Notes under the pieces: model-generated
Seen by the model: only the letters and a program-made list of their open reading frames with translations
What the model was told of the DNA's origin: nothing
Database searches by the model: none
NCBI GenBank assembly: GCA_025024175.1
Contig: QCXZ01000137.1
Location: 76,508,680 to 76,572,679, forward strand
Source: Rhyzopertha dominica
Lineage: Eukaryota; Arthropoda; Insecta; Coleoptera; Bostrichidae
Reading direction: 5' to 3'
DNA length: 64,000 nucleotides
Made by a program: the position numbers and the translations under genes
Shown: positions 33,640-48,161 of the stretch, in pieces
Layout of the letters: the number at the start of each line of letters is the position of its first letter
Numbering within the stretch: the stretch's first letter is position 1

Positions 33640-35970
33640 GGATTTTTACTTTACTCTTTAGTAAATAGAATCGTAAAACGATAAGCAGCTCAAAAAATCA
33701 GTCCGTTTTGAAGGAAATAAGCCACGTGGTACCTACTTAATAAGGCTAAGTGCTTTAACAAAATCAAACATTTACAATTTTTGGGCACAAACCGTCAGTT
33801 TCTGGTACTAAAGCGGATGGAGAACAGATCCATTATTAAACAAGTATTAAATACGTAAGTAATTAACGAAAATGCACGTTATAACTCTAATAACTATACT
33901 AACTTTAGCCATTATCTAGGTACCACATACTTTCAGATTGTTAACATAAGTACTATTCAGTCGAATCTTTCGGGAAAAAAAGTGCAGCCAAAATTGGATG
34001 TAAAAAGCTTTAATCTAGACCAAAGACGACTCCTTTACCTTCCGGGTAGTATAACTTTAGAAACATAATCTCCTATTCGTAATAACTGGTTTTAGCCGTG
34101 TCGCGAACGAGCTAAAAACAGCCAATTCGTGTCTATATAAAAAATACAAATTACCGCTATTAATTACATAAGTAAAGGTCAGCGAGAGCGAAGCTGGGTT
34201 AGGTTCATTCGATCATTGTAATTTCAGCCTCCTTTTCAACCTGCTCTGCTCTATTAAATTACCCTAATACGTATCCAGTGAGACTCATAAAAAGTTACCT
34301 AACCCTTGAGTTCCGTCATAATTTGTAATTCACGACGGTGTTTTGTATCTGCTGCAAGAATTGACGTTTTACAGGATGATCGACTAAAGGTGGAGAGCAG
34401 CTGTACCTCTAAAATTGTTGGTTGAAAATGTATCTTGAATTTACTTCCCCTTGCTCTAAAAGAGTTTAACCTTTTCTGTTCCTTGCAAAACTTTTTGGAT
34501 ATAAGTCCATCAGACTGTTGAACATTTATACTAACCATATTTTACAAGAAAGCTACCAGGAAGATGGGATAAGGTCGTATATAATAACGGTGAATATATA
34601 ATAAATTAATATAACTTTGTTATTTAACGGAAGTTATTTGTGTCTCGAACCTAGTATAATCACTACTATTTGTTAAAAGTTCAACATATACAAAGTAATT
34701 ATAAAATTAGTAATACTTCAAAAGCAACTGTTTCTGATCTGTATTTGATTAATTCGTGGAATTGCATGCCCTTTTGTGGCGGACAGGCACGTGGCCACCT
34801 TTCCGTCTCACTGTCTTGGTAATTGTTCACGTGGTAATTATTTGTTTGAAAGCTTGTCAGATAATGTCTTGCGAAGTAAATTTTTGATAAAGGTTAAATG
34901 TGCACTTTACACAACATTAACAGTAAGAAAATTATCCACTGTAAAAATCCTGAAAAGGTTCGACACAGTCCATAAATTATTTGAGTACCAAAAGCGCAGA
35001 GAAACTATGTTTGCATCGTAAATATGGAAAAGCTTCGTCACTGGAAGAACATGATAAGTTCAAATTTGTGAAAATCAAACGTAAATTATTTGTTTCATTT
35101 CGTATATCAGGTTAAGAAATATATAATTGTGTGTAGATATTTCTGTATTTTCTCGTATCAACTACTCGCTGTGCAGTAGATTTGCGATACGAATCACTTT
35201 TATGTGTCATCCGAAAATTAGACAACTATTCTGTAGCTTTGAGAAAAACACTCGAAATACCAGAAAGAATCCTGAAGAGAAGATCCGGCAGTACAGGTCT
35301 CTATAATCTCGGTTTGCAAAACAACAGAAACTTCCCCTCAGCCATGACAATTTTGCTTTGTTTGTGACAGGTCAGGTGGTTTAATGATAATCATAAACTT
35401 TTAATAATTGCTACTTTTCTTAAAAAACTTTACCCAACCTCAAAAAAGTGTTAATCCAAAAAACATTTTGACTACTGATGAGAATGTGAAATATGACCAT
35501 TATTAACCACCAAAAATTCAGAGTTTCCAGAGTTTTCGATTCGACATAAGCGTAAACGCTTGTTTTACAGCCAAATGATGTAGATACAGATGTAGACGTT
35601 TGGAAGAAACCCCGAAGAAAATCGCTTTATCTCTTGTTTAGAATCCTGTAAATTTCGATATGAACGACACCGATGCATTGCCAATAAACTGGAGCACATT
35701 TTGTTCGACTACTTATCAAAATAGACGTACTGCTATAGGATGTGGCTTTTTCTTGTCAGCCTCCTCAACAAATGTGCCCGTGGTGTATTATTTGTAGTAG
35801 GTTAATTACCCTATTTTTAACTTTAACTCGCAGTAACCTTTTTGCCTTACAATATTCATATATGTTCTTCACTAAAAATAAATATAAATCATTTCCATTT
35901 ATCTCGCTGACGCGTAGACGTGAAATTCCATTTACCTAAATATGTAGTTTATACATATATTAATTACTTC
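33640..35970. other. No recognisable gene
   Basis: AT-rich sequence; the longest frames are about 80 codons with no known motif. No RNA gene or terminal repeat was seen. Confidence 0.5.
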
Positions 35971-35971
35971 C

Positions 35972-36540
35972 ACATCCAACGGATGACATATTGTATCGCG
36001 AAAAAAATTTTCAAAATTTTTTATTTGTTCATTCGCTTTAAAATGGTCGAAAACAAAATTTGGGCAAAAAAATTTCTTGTCTGTGTGTCTGTGGTTTTGC
36101 TTGTGGACATGATAACTTTAGACTTTAAACTTAATAAATTTGGCAAACGTATACATCTTAACTACCCAAAGGGACCTATTGTTTGTGTGGTAAGCGTCTT
36201 AGAAAAGTTATTCAAAATTTTCAAATTTTCGAAATATTTCCAAAAAACCTGCTCGTATGATTTTTTTATTCTTGGTATTATATAGAAAATGAAATTTCTG
36301 ATCAGAAAGCACTCTTGTAATTTTTTTGGTAAGTTAATAATTTTCGAGTTATTTGGAAAAAAACCGATTTTAAAATTTATATATTTTTGCTAATATCACG
36401 AGGGCTGTTTGTCTTAGAAAAAATGTGTAGAGAGAAAAAAATGCTCAAAACATGGTTACTAGTCGTATAGTATAAGAAATAAAAACGTAAATGTCATTTT
36501 ACAATTGGATGTGGAAGTACTGATTCAATTTGCAGAGTTT
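35972..36540 (-). repeat. Dispersed repeat family, copy B
   Basis: The reverse complement aligns with 7095-7850. It shares the edge TGCAAATTGAATCA, the block CCAAATAACTCGAAAATTA, the block ACCACAGACACAC and the final CGATACAATA. The 121-codon plus-strand frame at 35920-36285 runs through it antisense and is probably a chance product. It lacks about 190 bases present in copy A. Confidence 0.7.
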
Positions 36541-36559
36541 TTTTCACGCAATATTTCTA

Positions 36560-39500
36560 AATATTAGAATACTTCAGATAGACCCTCGTTATTTCCGCAT
36601 TTAAAACTACATCCCTTCAAGGAACCAGATCTTTAACTCCTACCGTTATCAAGAAAAAACCAAAATGTTTAAAAAATCGTAATTTCCGAGAATTGTGGAA
36701 AATCAGACTGTTCAGCATTTTTGCGGCTTCTAATGACGACCTCGAAATATGAATTGAGCAGATTATTTATTTACTTAATAAGCGCCTAAATTTATTTGTA
36801 AATATTTAAATAAGTTGTAGTTACTGAATTGAGGCAGAATTTCCCATTATCTGTCAGAAAGAGGCAAAATTTAATTCATGTATAAGAAAAATTCTGTTGC
36901 ACCGCCTGTTGTGCTCTGTCTTCCTTTGTACCAGAGGTGTTATGAAAAAAAAATTGTATAGGAACCTTTAAACACTGCTACACATTGGGGACAATATTTT
37001 AAGGTTATACTTACTTCGTTAAAATTATTGAAAATTTGGTTATCTATAACAGCTAAGTTCAATTGTACATTAGAAAACAAAAATCAAACAAATTTTAAAA
37101 CGCCTGAAGCAACTGTAAATAATTTTTATGGAGCTGCACCTCCCAAAATGAGAGCCTCGATAATCGAGATGAGTAATTCCTAAATTGAATACCTACATGG
37201 AATCCACACCACAAAAATGTATTATAGCGAACAGTAGCAATTTCCTCGTTCGTCGCACTTTTTATCTTATCGTCGGCTATACTTAAGCTTTTAACTCGAG
37301 ACTTGCGTGCCAGTATGGGAGCCCTCCCAATAATTACGCCGATAAATTACCAACAGACGAACTCAATTTTATTACGTGTTATGCTATAATTTGAAGGGCG
37401 TAAATCACCGGAGCCCCTGGCACGTTTACCGCAGCTACCGTTCGCCGGATCGCGATTGGAGATTCAACGTTGCCAGGGTTACTTCGCTGAAACCATGGGA
37501 TCAAAGCTGATCGAGCATCTTCGTTCGATGGGATTTGATAGGAAACAACTTTAGGTTAGAGGTTTATTTAATCCCAAAAAATAACTTCTGTCTGTTTTGG
37601 ATAAACTCTGTAGGTATGGTATCTTAAAACACCAATAGCCTCCAGAACAATGAAGCTTTAAGGGCGTTGGGTAGCCGTGTACTGCCCATGTTGTTTACAT
37701 GTAAAACTGCTAGGCGTTCAGCTTAGGCATTTTCGGCCCGATTGCTTTAATTTTTTTAGTATGTTGTATTACAAATAATCCTCTACAACGCATCGCAACG
37801 CATCTTTGCAAATCCAGAAAAAGTGACTTTTATTTTATAACAATTTTTAAGCTTCAATATTTCAATTTTAAAGCAAAATCTTGGGAAAATGGCGACGTGG
37901 CCATTTAGATAACAAGTACAAGAAGCTCTGTACGCAAAATGGAATTTGTATCTAAGAAACTGTAGGCGCTAGATCCAGATCAAGTTTCCGCCCCTTACAG
38001 ATATCCGCACCTAATTGCACCAGGTTACCTGTCATAAACTGTCTTTCATCCTATCCCAAGGTGCAAATAAACTGTTCAACCTGTATTCCCGTATCGGTTG
38101 AAGATAAGCACTTTATTGCATTCTACTCCATTTTTGTGATGTTTCGCCAAGTATTCCTGGATACTAGACTAAAGTATGAAAGGTATCGTCAAATTGCATA
38201 AGAATACAAATTTTGGATTTTAATTTTACAATATAGAGGATATAATAAAAATCAGCGATCATACAGTTACATTGTGCAGGTATTTGGTTCTAAGTCCGTT
38301 TAAAAATGGTGGTAATATATAAACAATTAAGGCAATGACTTTTTTCACATATTATCATCTCGGGCAATCTCCATGTGGAAGTCGTTCTGCGAATAATTCA
38401 TTAAAACTCAAAATGAACATAAGAATAGATTTAGCACATCGGCAATCGACGAAATGAATGGTAGAATTAAGGAAACTGCATATTATAAAAAACAAAAAAA
38501 AATAATAAAATATCAAATACTACGCGAGAGTGGGAATAAATTATAAAGTAATTCGTTCACACATCCACATATACAAGAAAAGAATAATTTCTTGTCNACA
38601 GTNTAGAAATATCATATCTTTACAACCCTTTTCTAACTGAAATAATTGTTGTCTTCCTAGAAACTATTAATACATTGCCGATGATTGTCCCCTGCTCTGC
38701 TCTTTTGAGCGGCGTCAAATATNTGTATACTTTGAGTATTATGAATGTGTTCCAGTATGCCAGTTCATTTGGCCCAAGGATAATGTAAAAAAAGCCGGGT
38801 AGCCCCAGTCCGTATAGTATCCGTATAAAAGTTACATTATTGTTACCATTACTTTTTGCAATTCTATATGCTCTGCAGCATATGTTATACCACTTTTGTA
38901 GTAATTTTGCAATGAGATGAAATTACCATTTTCGTTGTTCATTGCAGCTCCGACATTATTGTCTTACTTTTTTATGCGAACTGAACTGTGCCATTGGCAC
39001 TTCTTAACGTCTTTTGTTTTGAAGCTAAGCCTAATTTTATAATAACCTTACAATTTCTGCGGTCCTTAAGATCTCGCTCAAACGATAGACAAAAAACTGA
39101 ATGATTTAACCAGATTTTATGTTAACACCAAAAAAATTAAGGAACAGGAGAACACGCAGTACCTCTAGTAATATTCAACGGTAATTTAACAATATCTAGA
39201 TAAATAGTCGACTATTTACATTGTCAATTTTTCGATGTGTATATATCAAATATGTAATAATTTGTATAATTATCGTAGTTGTATTTCTGTGCAAGAACGT
39301 TGGATAACTATAATTGAAATCAATTCCACACTGCCTCGTACCTTTGAGCATATTAGGTAGTTATCATATATGCAATACTAGTAACATTTCAAATATAGGT
39401 TGACTCTTTCAGGCCTTTTAGTTTCTAACATCGTCATCTCAATATAACCTTTAACCTCAAGTCCCCACAGAAACCGTTTTATTAGAAAATAGGAAGGACA

Positions 39501-42500
39501 TTACAGTTATACTCGTATTTTACAAATAAACTCAGTCTGCCTGCTCTTTGAACGGCAGGATACAAATCGTGCCCAAACAAGAAATTCTCCGTTATAGAAC
39601 ATATACCCTAGCACGCAAATTAATTGCCCAAACTAAGTGAGCGCAATAAATGCAGGTAGTTTTGGTGGGTGGATCCTAATATCTGAGGGTTTGTCTAAAC
39701 CACTATATAAAATAACCGGTGGCGCTCCCTAGTGGAATTTGAGTTTCGGCGCAAACTAACCTAGGTCCTTAAGTCGCAAGAAATCTTCAATGACACCATA
39801 TTCTTATAGTATATTTTGTCATGCGTAATAAATAAAATCCTAATCTTCTCCTATATTACAAAGTGAAAGTAGGTATTTATAGTGTTCCGGAATCCCTGAA
39901 TAACTTTATTATTTGAAAAGATTAATGAAAAATAAATAACTTAATAATGATATTTTCATTGTTTTATTAATCCCGGTTTAAGTAGTGGTAGTGCCTTTGT
40001 AACCCTGGATGGAATGAAGAAGAGGTAGGAGTAGCTTCAGAGGGTAACGCAGAGAAAAAGAATACCAATGCCACAGATGAAGACAACAAAACAAGAAACA
40101 AAAAGCCTCATCGGCGAAAGAGATTTTTTCTTGTACCGTCAAGGTGTATTTAATTTCATTCTAATTAAAAAAGTACATGTTAATCATGAGGCCAAGACCT
40201 ATTTCACGAGACATCAACAAGCCCGATTCGTTGAGCCATTCTCGAGCTATGAAGTGTAGCAGACAGACAAAGTGCAGACATTAGTGGAAGTGGAAAAAGC
40301 GCCAAGGGGTGTAGAAAATAGGTAGCAATAAAACGAAAGGAAAGGGGAGCACGGCTGAAAAACAATAAAAGTTCAGTAAAACTAAACGGATTGTGCGTGG
40401 ATAAGCGTGAAGAAAAGAAACGCATATAATGCCTGTCCATCGGGAGAACGGAAGTTTACAAGCTATTTTCTTTGCTAAACCAAGATATATAATAAATCCT
40501 TCTACTGAAGACGAACTTAAAAAAATCGTTTAAGTATTTCAACTAATTTACTAATATTTTTAACACCAAAATGAGTTTCTACGCCTTTGTAGAAGACTAT
40601 CGAGCTATAGATCTGCTGAAATACCGTAGTGCTTGGCAACAATGCGGGTGCCGTTCGACAGTTCGCAATCGGTGGTCAGAGAAGCATTTCGTTTTTTCTT
40701 CGTTAAAGTGGGTGTGTACGGAAATGCATAAATTTTACCTGTTCTGGCGTCCTGGTAATGAACGAGTGGCAGTACTGCAGGCTGAAATGGCCCTTGGGCT
40801 CGCGGGCTAAAAAACTAAACAGAGACTGCTGGGGGTCGCAGGTCGCGTATGAGATGCGTCTCAGAGCATGGGCCATATAAACAATCTGAAACAAAGGGAA
40901 ATATGATTAATATAACTGCTTGTGGTTAGGATTTGTTCTTATCTTAAGAGTAGTTTATGTCAAAAAGCCCCTTTCAAGCAAAAACTTGGTATAGAGCGTG
41001 TTTAAAAAAATACATTAGAGTAAAGTAATCTGTTATATAAAGCCAATCTTTTCTTTCGAATAAAGATTAGATCGGCTCTTTAAACGTACTGGAACTTAAT
41101 TGCACTGGGGACAGCTCTTAAATCTGGACAAATTAAACATTTTTTTTGTTTGAATCTGGTTGGTTCAGGGTTTTTCGGTTCCAAATTCAAAATATTACTT
41201 CTTTGTGGCAACGTTTCTGCAATTTGGAGTAAGATTATGACATGAAAAGTTTGTACAATATATCTTTACTAATTGGTAGAAATGAAAGCAAATATTTTAA
41301 CTGTCACTTGATAAAAAAATACAATACTTGGATGTGGAAGTAATTAACTGTACACAGTACATTTATCCTTTAAAAATGAAAGTGGATTTTCCATTAAATA
41401 CATACCCAAATAGTACCTAATTATAATAAAAATGTCTATATCAATCTCAAAAGACAAAATAATAATAAACCCATAAAATCTTTGAACACTGTATACCTAT
41501 AGAACAGGATGAGTACACGTTTACAAAAAAAAAACGAGATAGCCACTAACTTAAATTATTTTTTGAAAGCAATGCAACAATGCCAAAAAATTAAATAAAT
41601 AATAAGCCACAAGTTCAAGAAGTGATAAGCGCTTAGAATAGGTTGGACAGTTGCCACTCAAAAAATAATACAAATAACAATAATATGACCTTAATTTCTG
41701 GATTTATACGATCCTTGTAATAAAGCACATAGTTTATTCCGCTTATTTTAGAGGGTTTCTAAAGTTTAATAACATTTCCAACAAATAAATGTTTGTCATA
41801 TGCAGAACGATCTGTAGAAATATTGCCACAATCAACAAATAATTTTGTTTATCGAACTAAAATAGTTGTGGGTATTTTTAGTTTGTTTCTGGGTTTAGTG
41901 GTTGTTGACGCACCACTAGTATTGATGTGTGAACTTGAAGGTCCTAACTTGTTGCAATAATTCAATTATTTCATTTTAAGTTAAAATTGAATAGTGTACG
42001 ACCCATTTACTAACTTCGTTTAAATAAACAAGGAATATTAACGAGCATTCAAGCAATCCTTTTGTAACTAGCAATACATCATTGATAGTCTGGAATAGCT
42101 AGTATAAAGTACGTTATTATTTAAATGAATTCAAAAGCTAACAGCCATTATCTATAAACATGAAATTATATGTTTACATATTTTCAGGCAACATTATATT
42201 GAATTAAAAGCTAATTTCCGGAACGTTTTAATTACATATACAATTGGAATGGCATATATATTGAGAACAAATAATTAGAAGTGAACAGAACATTTTAAGG
42301 TAAAAATGTGAAACTTCGCTTTATAAATAGTTGACACATTTTATAATCATAGTAGTTTGCTTTAAATCATTGTTTAGAGAAGTGGTTAAATTAAAGCTAA
42401 AACGCTATTCTATGTATATAGTTTCTGAACAAGGTGACATATCACTTAGCAGGTTTTGTAGATACGTTTAATTTTAACTTGTCATGACTGATTTCAAATT

Positions 42501-45500
42501 CAGAAATGTGTNTGAGATTCCTAGACAGTGTTCTAGACCGATTTGGGAAAAATGATGCGTGAATGAAGGAATGTTTTTGTACGTCAGTTAATTCATCCGA
42601 GACAGTTAATTAAATTTTGTTCAAAAACATTGCCATTGGAGTTAGAAGTTGTAATCAGGAGCCTATTCATACATCTAATTGAAACCGCTCGTGTTCTTAT
42701 GGTTTTTCTTTACCCTCAACCTTGTACTGATAATTCATAATTTTATCACAATGAAGCGGCAAATCCTTGACCAAGTTGAGACTTTTCAACCACAATTTTA
42801 TCTCAGTGGGAATAATTATGTAACGGGAGTTCATGAAAAATTGGGTCAAGTAGACAGGTGATGATTTTTGTCGTAGTAGTGGAGCGTCATTGTCACTTGT
42901 CGATTGACAAACGTGTCAAGGGAGTTTCATTATTTTTGTCTACTTATTTTTAGTTAGTACAACTGAGATCAGTGCTTTTCAGAACTAATGATTTTTATTT
43001 ATTGGCTATAGCGGTCTTCTTTAGTATAAATGAACAAAACGTCTTATCTGTATGGAATTTCTTTTTCATCTTTTTTATGAATGCCATTTACTTATTTAAC
43101 AATGTACTTGTCCTCAAGAACCTCTTCTTTTTCTCGTGCAATACTATACCGATTTACACCTCACATTTCACTCAATGAAAAGTTAATCATTTTCACGCTC
43201 CTTTTCCGGGTGGTTCTGTGGTCGACGAAGACGAATGAGCAAATAAAAGAGGTGAATGCGGCTAGGAAGCTTAGCGTGTTTTCTGTTATTGAGTCTGGCT
43301 ATCCGTCTCGGTCATGGAGGTGATCCTTTCAGGAGGATCCCTGACCGCCGAGCAGCCCAGGAATTCGACCTAAACCAGGTTAGTTTATTGCACATTCCAG
43401 TGCCTGCTTACTTCATTATTAAATAGTTAATTTCTATCATTCGTCGAATGTGGTAACTAATTTCGTGGAAATGTTTCAGCGTTTTCGGGCAAAATGATGC
43501 CATTTCGCTGGCAAGGAATCTGCCCAAAGATTTGTCGGACAATTATCAGATGTTTGAATTATTGCCGTAGAGTTAAAATTTCCAGATATTTGTTGAATAT
43601 AACTGGAAGATACATAAAAGCGTATAATTGCACTTACTGGTAATTCACTTATGTGTAAAATATGAAATTTTAGATTTACAACCGAATTAGTCTAAATCCT
43701 AAAAGAAATAAAAATACGGTTTGGGTATTTCAATGTTCTACATTCACTTGTCTACAAACTTGCTTAAACATTTTTTTAACTAAAGCTTTGGAGTTAGCTC
43801 AAGCATGCTTGAATCACTTTCAATATGCTATTACTCTATTTAAATGGCTTTTTATTATCCTTCAGTTCCATATAGTGTGAGTAACCACACTAGGAGGCTC
43901 CCCTCAAAAAAAGTAATACACTTGTCCATGATAATAACAAATATTTTAAAAACTACAAATCGCATTCTAAGAAAATATACACCTAGTCGCGGAATTACTT
44001 TGCCTGAATTTTTGAGTTATTTTCAGTGATTGGACTGGATTATCTACTGAATTAGCTGCACAGCCTATTATAAGTGCATGGAATATACTTTAAAGATATC
44101 GACTTAAATGCATTAATAATTAAGCTTATTTAAAAGTAGGTACAATAAAAAGTCAGCACAATACAATTCCTTGTGATCAAATTTGCATAGTCGGATGACG
44201 TCGCACCTGCTAAGTTAATATGTATTTTAACGCTATTTCAAGGAGTTGAAGTTTCGACAATGATTGGTTGTAATAGGTTCAACAACAAAATTAACACATA
44301 CGTTGTAAAAGAAATACAAATAAGAACCTCATTTAATACAAAAATTAGAGTTACATAGAAATTATTATGTTACATCAGTTTTAAATTACAATACATGTGT
44401 GTACCAAAATAATTTGTGTTCACATTAGCAGGTACCTCAATTTTCATAACTATAATAAGCATATGCGTCAGTGCCATTTGCACAATTCTAAACATCATAA
44501 TAGTGAGCTTTAGTATGGGTAAGGTAAAAAAAACACTACGAAAACGTGAAGTACAAATAAAAATTTGTCTTTATACCAATTGGAAACCTTATTCAAGTAC
44601 ATTTTGTTACTCCAGTTAGAAAATTATAGTATTTATAGCTTCTGTAGTAATTATAACAATCAGCCTTCAATTTGCACACTTATTTTAATTGATACTAATA
44701 TGCCAGAATGAAGTAAACATGGAGGTACTAAAATCTATAGGATGTCTATATATTATATAATTGGAAGGAAAGGATCTCTATTTTTCTAATTTTTAATGTA
44801 TTTAAAGTCACAGTTTCAGTATTTTGATATTATGAGAGATATATATGTACTTATACACTTCATAATTAATTTTACGTAATCATCGTTTTCAACTAAATAT
44901 AAGTAAATACTATAGTTTCTTGTTTACGAGTGTAGTAACGATATTTGATAAATATTTATAGAATTCATTTTTGATGCATACTATTATTGTGAATAAAACT
45001 GAACCTAACTCTTTGCCTAAACTAGTGATACTGACAAACGCTAGCAAATCTATTACTATAGAAAGAGTAGGAAAACTATAACTACGATGAAAGGCAATTC
45101 TGACACATTCAGCAGTTTCCCCAATATCAGAGCGTTTTAAACGCTCGCAGCAAACTCAAAGGTAATATTGCTGAATTTTTATGTCGCTCAAACAGGACGG
45201 CAGCTTTTTCGAAGCACATAGACCTAAATACAATATTTCTATCTCCAGCGTTTTACTCCAACGTTGCCGAAGTGAATGGAATATGGGGACTATTCAGTAT
45301 TCATCAGGGCAGGTATTGTTGGCGCGATCGCAACAATCTGGTTGCCCGGGGGTGTATCAGTGTGGACACAATGCAGCAAATGGAAAGCCCTCTATTGTTC
45401 TTCTTTGTATTTATCATGGGTAATCCTGGCGCAAATATTGCTAAAGCGCGCAGTGCGAACGCGAATACTCGAGTTACCTGCGCAACAAAAAGAATGAAAT

Positions 45501-46365
45501 CCCTCTAGTATATTACGCTAAATAACCGCTAATGAAGAGAACATTTTGTTGAAAGCTTTAGGTACAGTTATTCGTAATAATTTTTTGCGATTCTTTACTT
45601 AATTCAGGTATATATTGCCTATTTAGTACATGTATCTTAAACGTCACACCATTTGGTAATAACGAGGGTATAATATCGTACTGGTCTGTCCAAGTATATT
45701 TTTAATTTGTAGAAGAGTCTACAGAACGAACACTCGAAGAAAAATGCATAGAATATACGCTTAAAAGTGTGGATCAACAGACAATGCACCACTGAAGATT
45801 TCACATATCTTTTCTACAACTTACATTTGAACACCAGTGCAAATCAGACGAATTGGACAAACTCAATAGTTTTATGCTTTGATATTAGTCAACAAAATGC
45901 CTTAGAATATAAAATTTTGAAATGCCGAAACATCTCAAGTGTAGTTTATTGTAGAGAGCTTATTAGTTGGTATGACTCAAGTAAATTCTGTGAATAACGT
46001 GATGTACGGCAAGTGTACGTGTATTTGAACAAATGAAACATTTAATAAGTAGTCAAAATGTACACAAATCCCATAAAAAAGTAAATATCTTTGTACCTTT
46101 TTAGTTTGAAACCAGATTGCACGCTTGCATTATGTCAGCTTTAGTTGTACTTTTAATAAAGGATAATAAAATGCATGCGTATAAGCTAATCCTGACTAAA
46201 CTAAATGAAGACGAATTTGAATGTTGATTTTGAATTGGTCGCTGTGGCAGCTAACGTCGGTCTCACTCAAAGGGAAGTATTTAGTTTGTTTAGTAGGAGC
46301 TACAAAATAAAAAGGAAATATCGTATTTAAGGATTATTTGTCATTGTGTTTATGAAGTCGCTATC
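36560..46365. other. About 10 kb without a recognisable gene
   Basis: No open frame over 90 codons and no family motif in either strand. Less AT-biased patches occur at about 37300-37550 (including a 19-codon open reading from ATG 37495), 40570-40860, 43200-43380 and 45180-45500. Each has short overlapping open frames on one strand, none recognised. Single N bases occur at 38597, 38603, 38723 and 42512. The region could be introns or intergenic DNA of a host gene outside the window. Confidence 0.4.
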
Positions 46366-46914
46366 TTTACGTGATGGAGGACGNTAGTTTTTATTCAAGA
46401 AACATATTGCATCCACCTTCAAAAACTATCTCCAAGCCTTTTAATATGGTGGAATTAAAAATGGCTCTTTCTTTTGTGAACGTTAGAAAAGCTGCTGGTT
46501 TTGATGGAATATATCCAGAATTCATAAAAAACCTGGTGAGTTTGGTATTGAACTTGTTTTAATTTCAGGTCAGGTTCCATTCGAATTTCAAAAGACAGAA
46601 GTCATCGCTGTTTTGGAGCAGCCATGAAAACCTGTGAATGAAGCTTCCAGTTTACGTCCCATTTCTTTATTGCGTATTTGGTTCAAGCTTCTGGAGAGAT
46701 TGATTTATAATCCAATGTCACCAGTCATTGAAGGTATCCTTTCTATTTAACAAGCGGACTTTCGTTCAAATAGGAGCTGTTGTGGTCAAGATTTTGCTCT
46801 AACAACATATATTGAACCAGGATTCGAGCGCCGATTAAAAACGGGTGTTGTTTTTGTTGATTTTTCTGCAGTCTATGAGATAGTTTGGAAGAACGGACTA
46901 ATTCATTAATTATA

Positions 46915-48161
46915 TAGGATGTTTTACGAATGATAATGACCCTGACGAAATTTTATTTTTGAACAATGTTATTCAATAACATTAATGTAATAAATGCTCA
47001 AAATGTCGCCCTCCGCTGTTTTCACAAGCTTGAATTCGTTCTCAAAACGATCTTTTAACATGCATTAACATTTCTGGAGTGATGGATCTACATGCATCAC
47101 GTATTTTATTTTCTAAATGTTGTACACCTTCAATTGGTGTTTGGTATACTTGCTCTTTTACCATTCCCCACAGAAAAAAATCCGGGCTTCCCGGTGGGCA
47201 AGGATGAATTGAACATCTTCCTTTCCATCGGTTAGGCAAAACCAAATCAAGATTATTTCGCACTATTCTATAATAATGTGCAGGTGTTGGAACCTTAGAT
47301 CTTGTCTTCCTTGTAAATTTATATTTTGGAGAAGTACCGGTAAAAAGTTTCTTAAAAAGTATTGCCGTTTAAACTACCGCGAAAAAAATAAGGCCCAACA
47401 ATTTGATTCCCCAATATTTCGCACCAGACATTCGTCGTGTAGATAGTTTGAAAATGTCCTTCTCGAATCCAACGTGGATTTTCTTGCGCATAATAATGCA
47501 TGTTATGTTTGTTAACTCCATCATTATTAGAAAATCTTGCTTCATCTGAGAAGCAAATCTCACATTCAAATTTTGGTGTTCCCGAAAAAAGTTACAAAAA
47601 GCCAGTCTTTTAGAATAATCTGTCTCCTTTAAGGCCTGAACCAATTGCAAATGATACGGATGAAATTGATTGCCTTTAATTATTCGGTGTACTGAAGACA
47701 GACTAATACCGGTTGCTCTTAAGATTACCCTTCGACTAATATGAGGAATTTCGTCAATCATTTCCAATACTGTAATTTCATCGTCAGAGCCTGTTGCTGT
47801 TCTTTCTCTTGACTCTTTCAGTGGTGGCCAGTTTGTCCTTAAAGTTAATTGAAGTCTCTTGAAAATTGTATCGGCAGGAGCTCTTCTATTTGGAAAACGT
47901 TGTCTGTGTAAACAGGCAGCAGCGGAAGCATTTTTCTTGCATTCACCATAAATCAAAATCATATCTGTTTTTTGTATCATTTGAATAAATTTTGACCTTT
48001 AATTAATACAGTGACAGGAACCATAGCGCATAGCCGTCATGGATTCCCAATTTATTTTTAAAATAATACCATTATGTAAAATAACCACATTGGCTATGAG
48101 AATATATTTTGAGTTGCATTTTTTATTTCGTCAGGGTAATTATCAATCGTGAAACATCCTG
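46915..48161 (-). mobile_element. Tc1/mariner-like transposon nested in the LINE
   Basis: The ends are inverted repeats of about 38-40 bp: left TAGGATGTTTTACGAATGAT, right (reverse complement) CAGGATGTTTCACGATTGAT, both continuing to CCCTGACGAAAT. TA at 46913-46914 and 48162-48163 is the target duplication. Removing the 1247-bp element and one TA rejoins the RT reading of the host LINE, which confirms the edges. The enclosed transposase is on the minus strand. The same terminal repeat starts again at 63938. Confidence 0.9.
47042..47980 (-). pseudogene. Tc1/mariner-type transposase, catalytic core deleted
   Basis: The minus-strand frame from 47980 reads IYGECKKNASAAACLHRQRF, then ISRRVILRATGISLSSVHRI (helix-turn-helix) and FHPYHLQLVQAL. 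After a frameshift near 47560 the true frame gives FSDEARF and VNKHNMHYY (first Asp). The segment that should hold QQDGAPAH is shortened to VPTPAHYYRIV (near 47300), losing the second Asp. The third block reads GSPDFFLWGMVKEQVYQ, lacking the LSPLD piece. The C-terminus IRDACRSITPEML and the HFEHLL block near the end are kept. With two of three catalytic positions deleted, it cannot cut DNA. It resembles the fragment at 57880-58256. Confidence 0.85.

Noticed and set aside
35920..36285. 121-codon plus-strand open frame
   Set aside because: It runs antisense through dispersed repeat copy B and is low-complexity, Phe/Lys-rich sequence.
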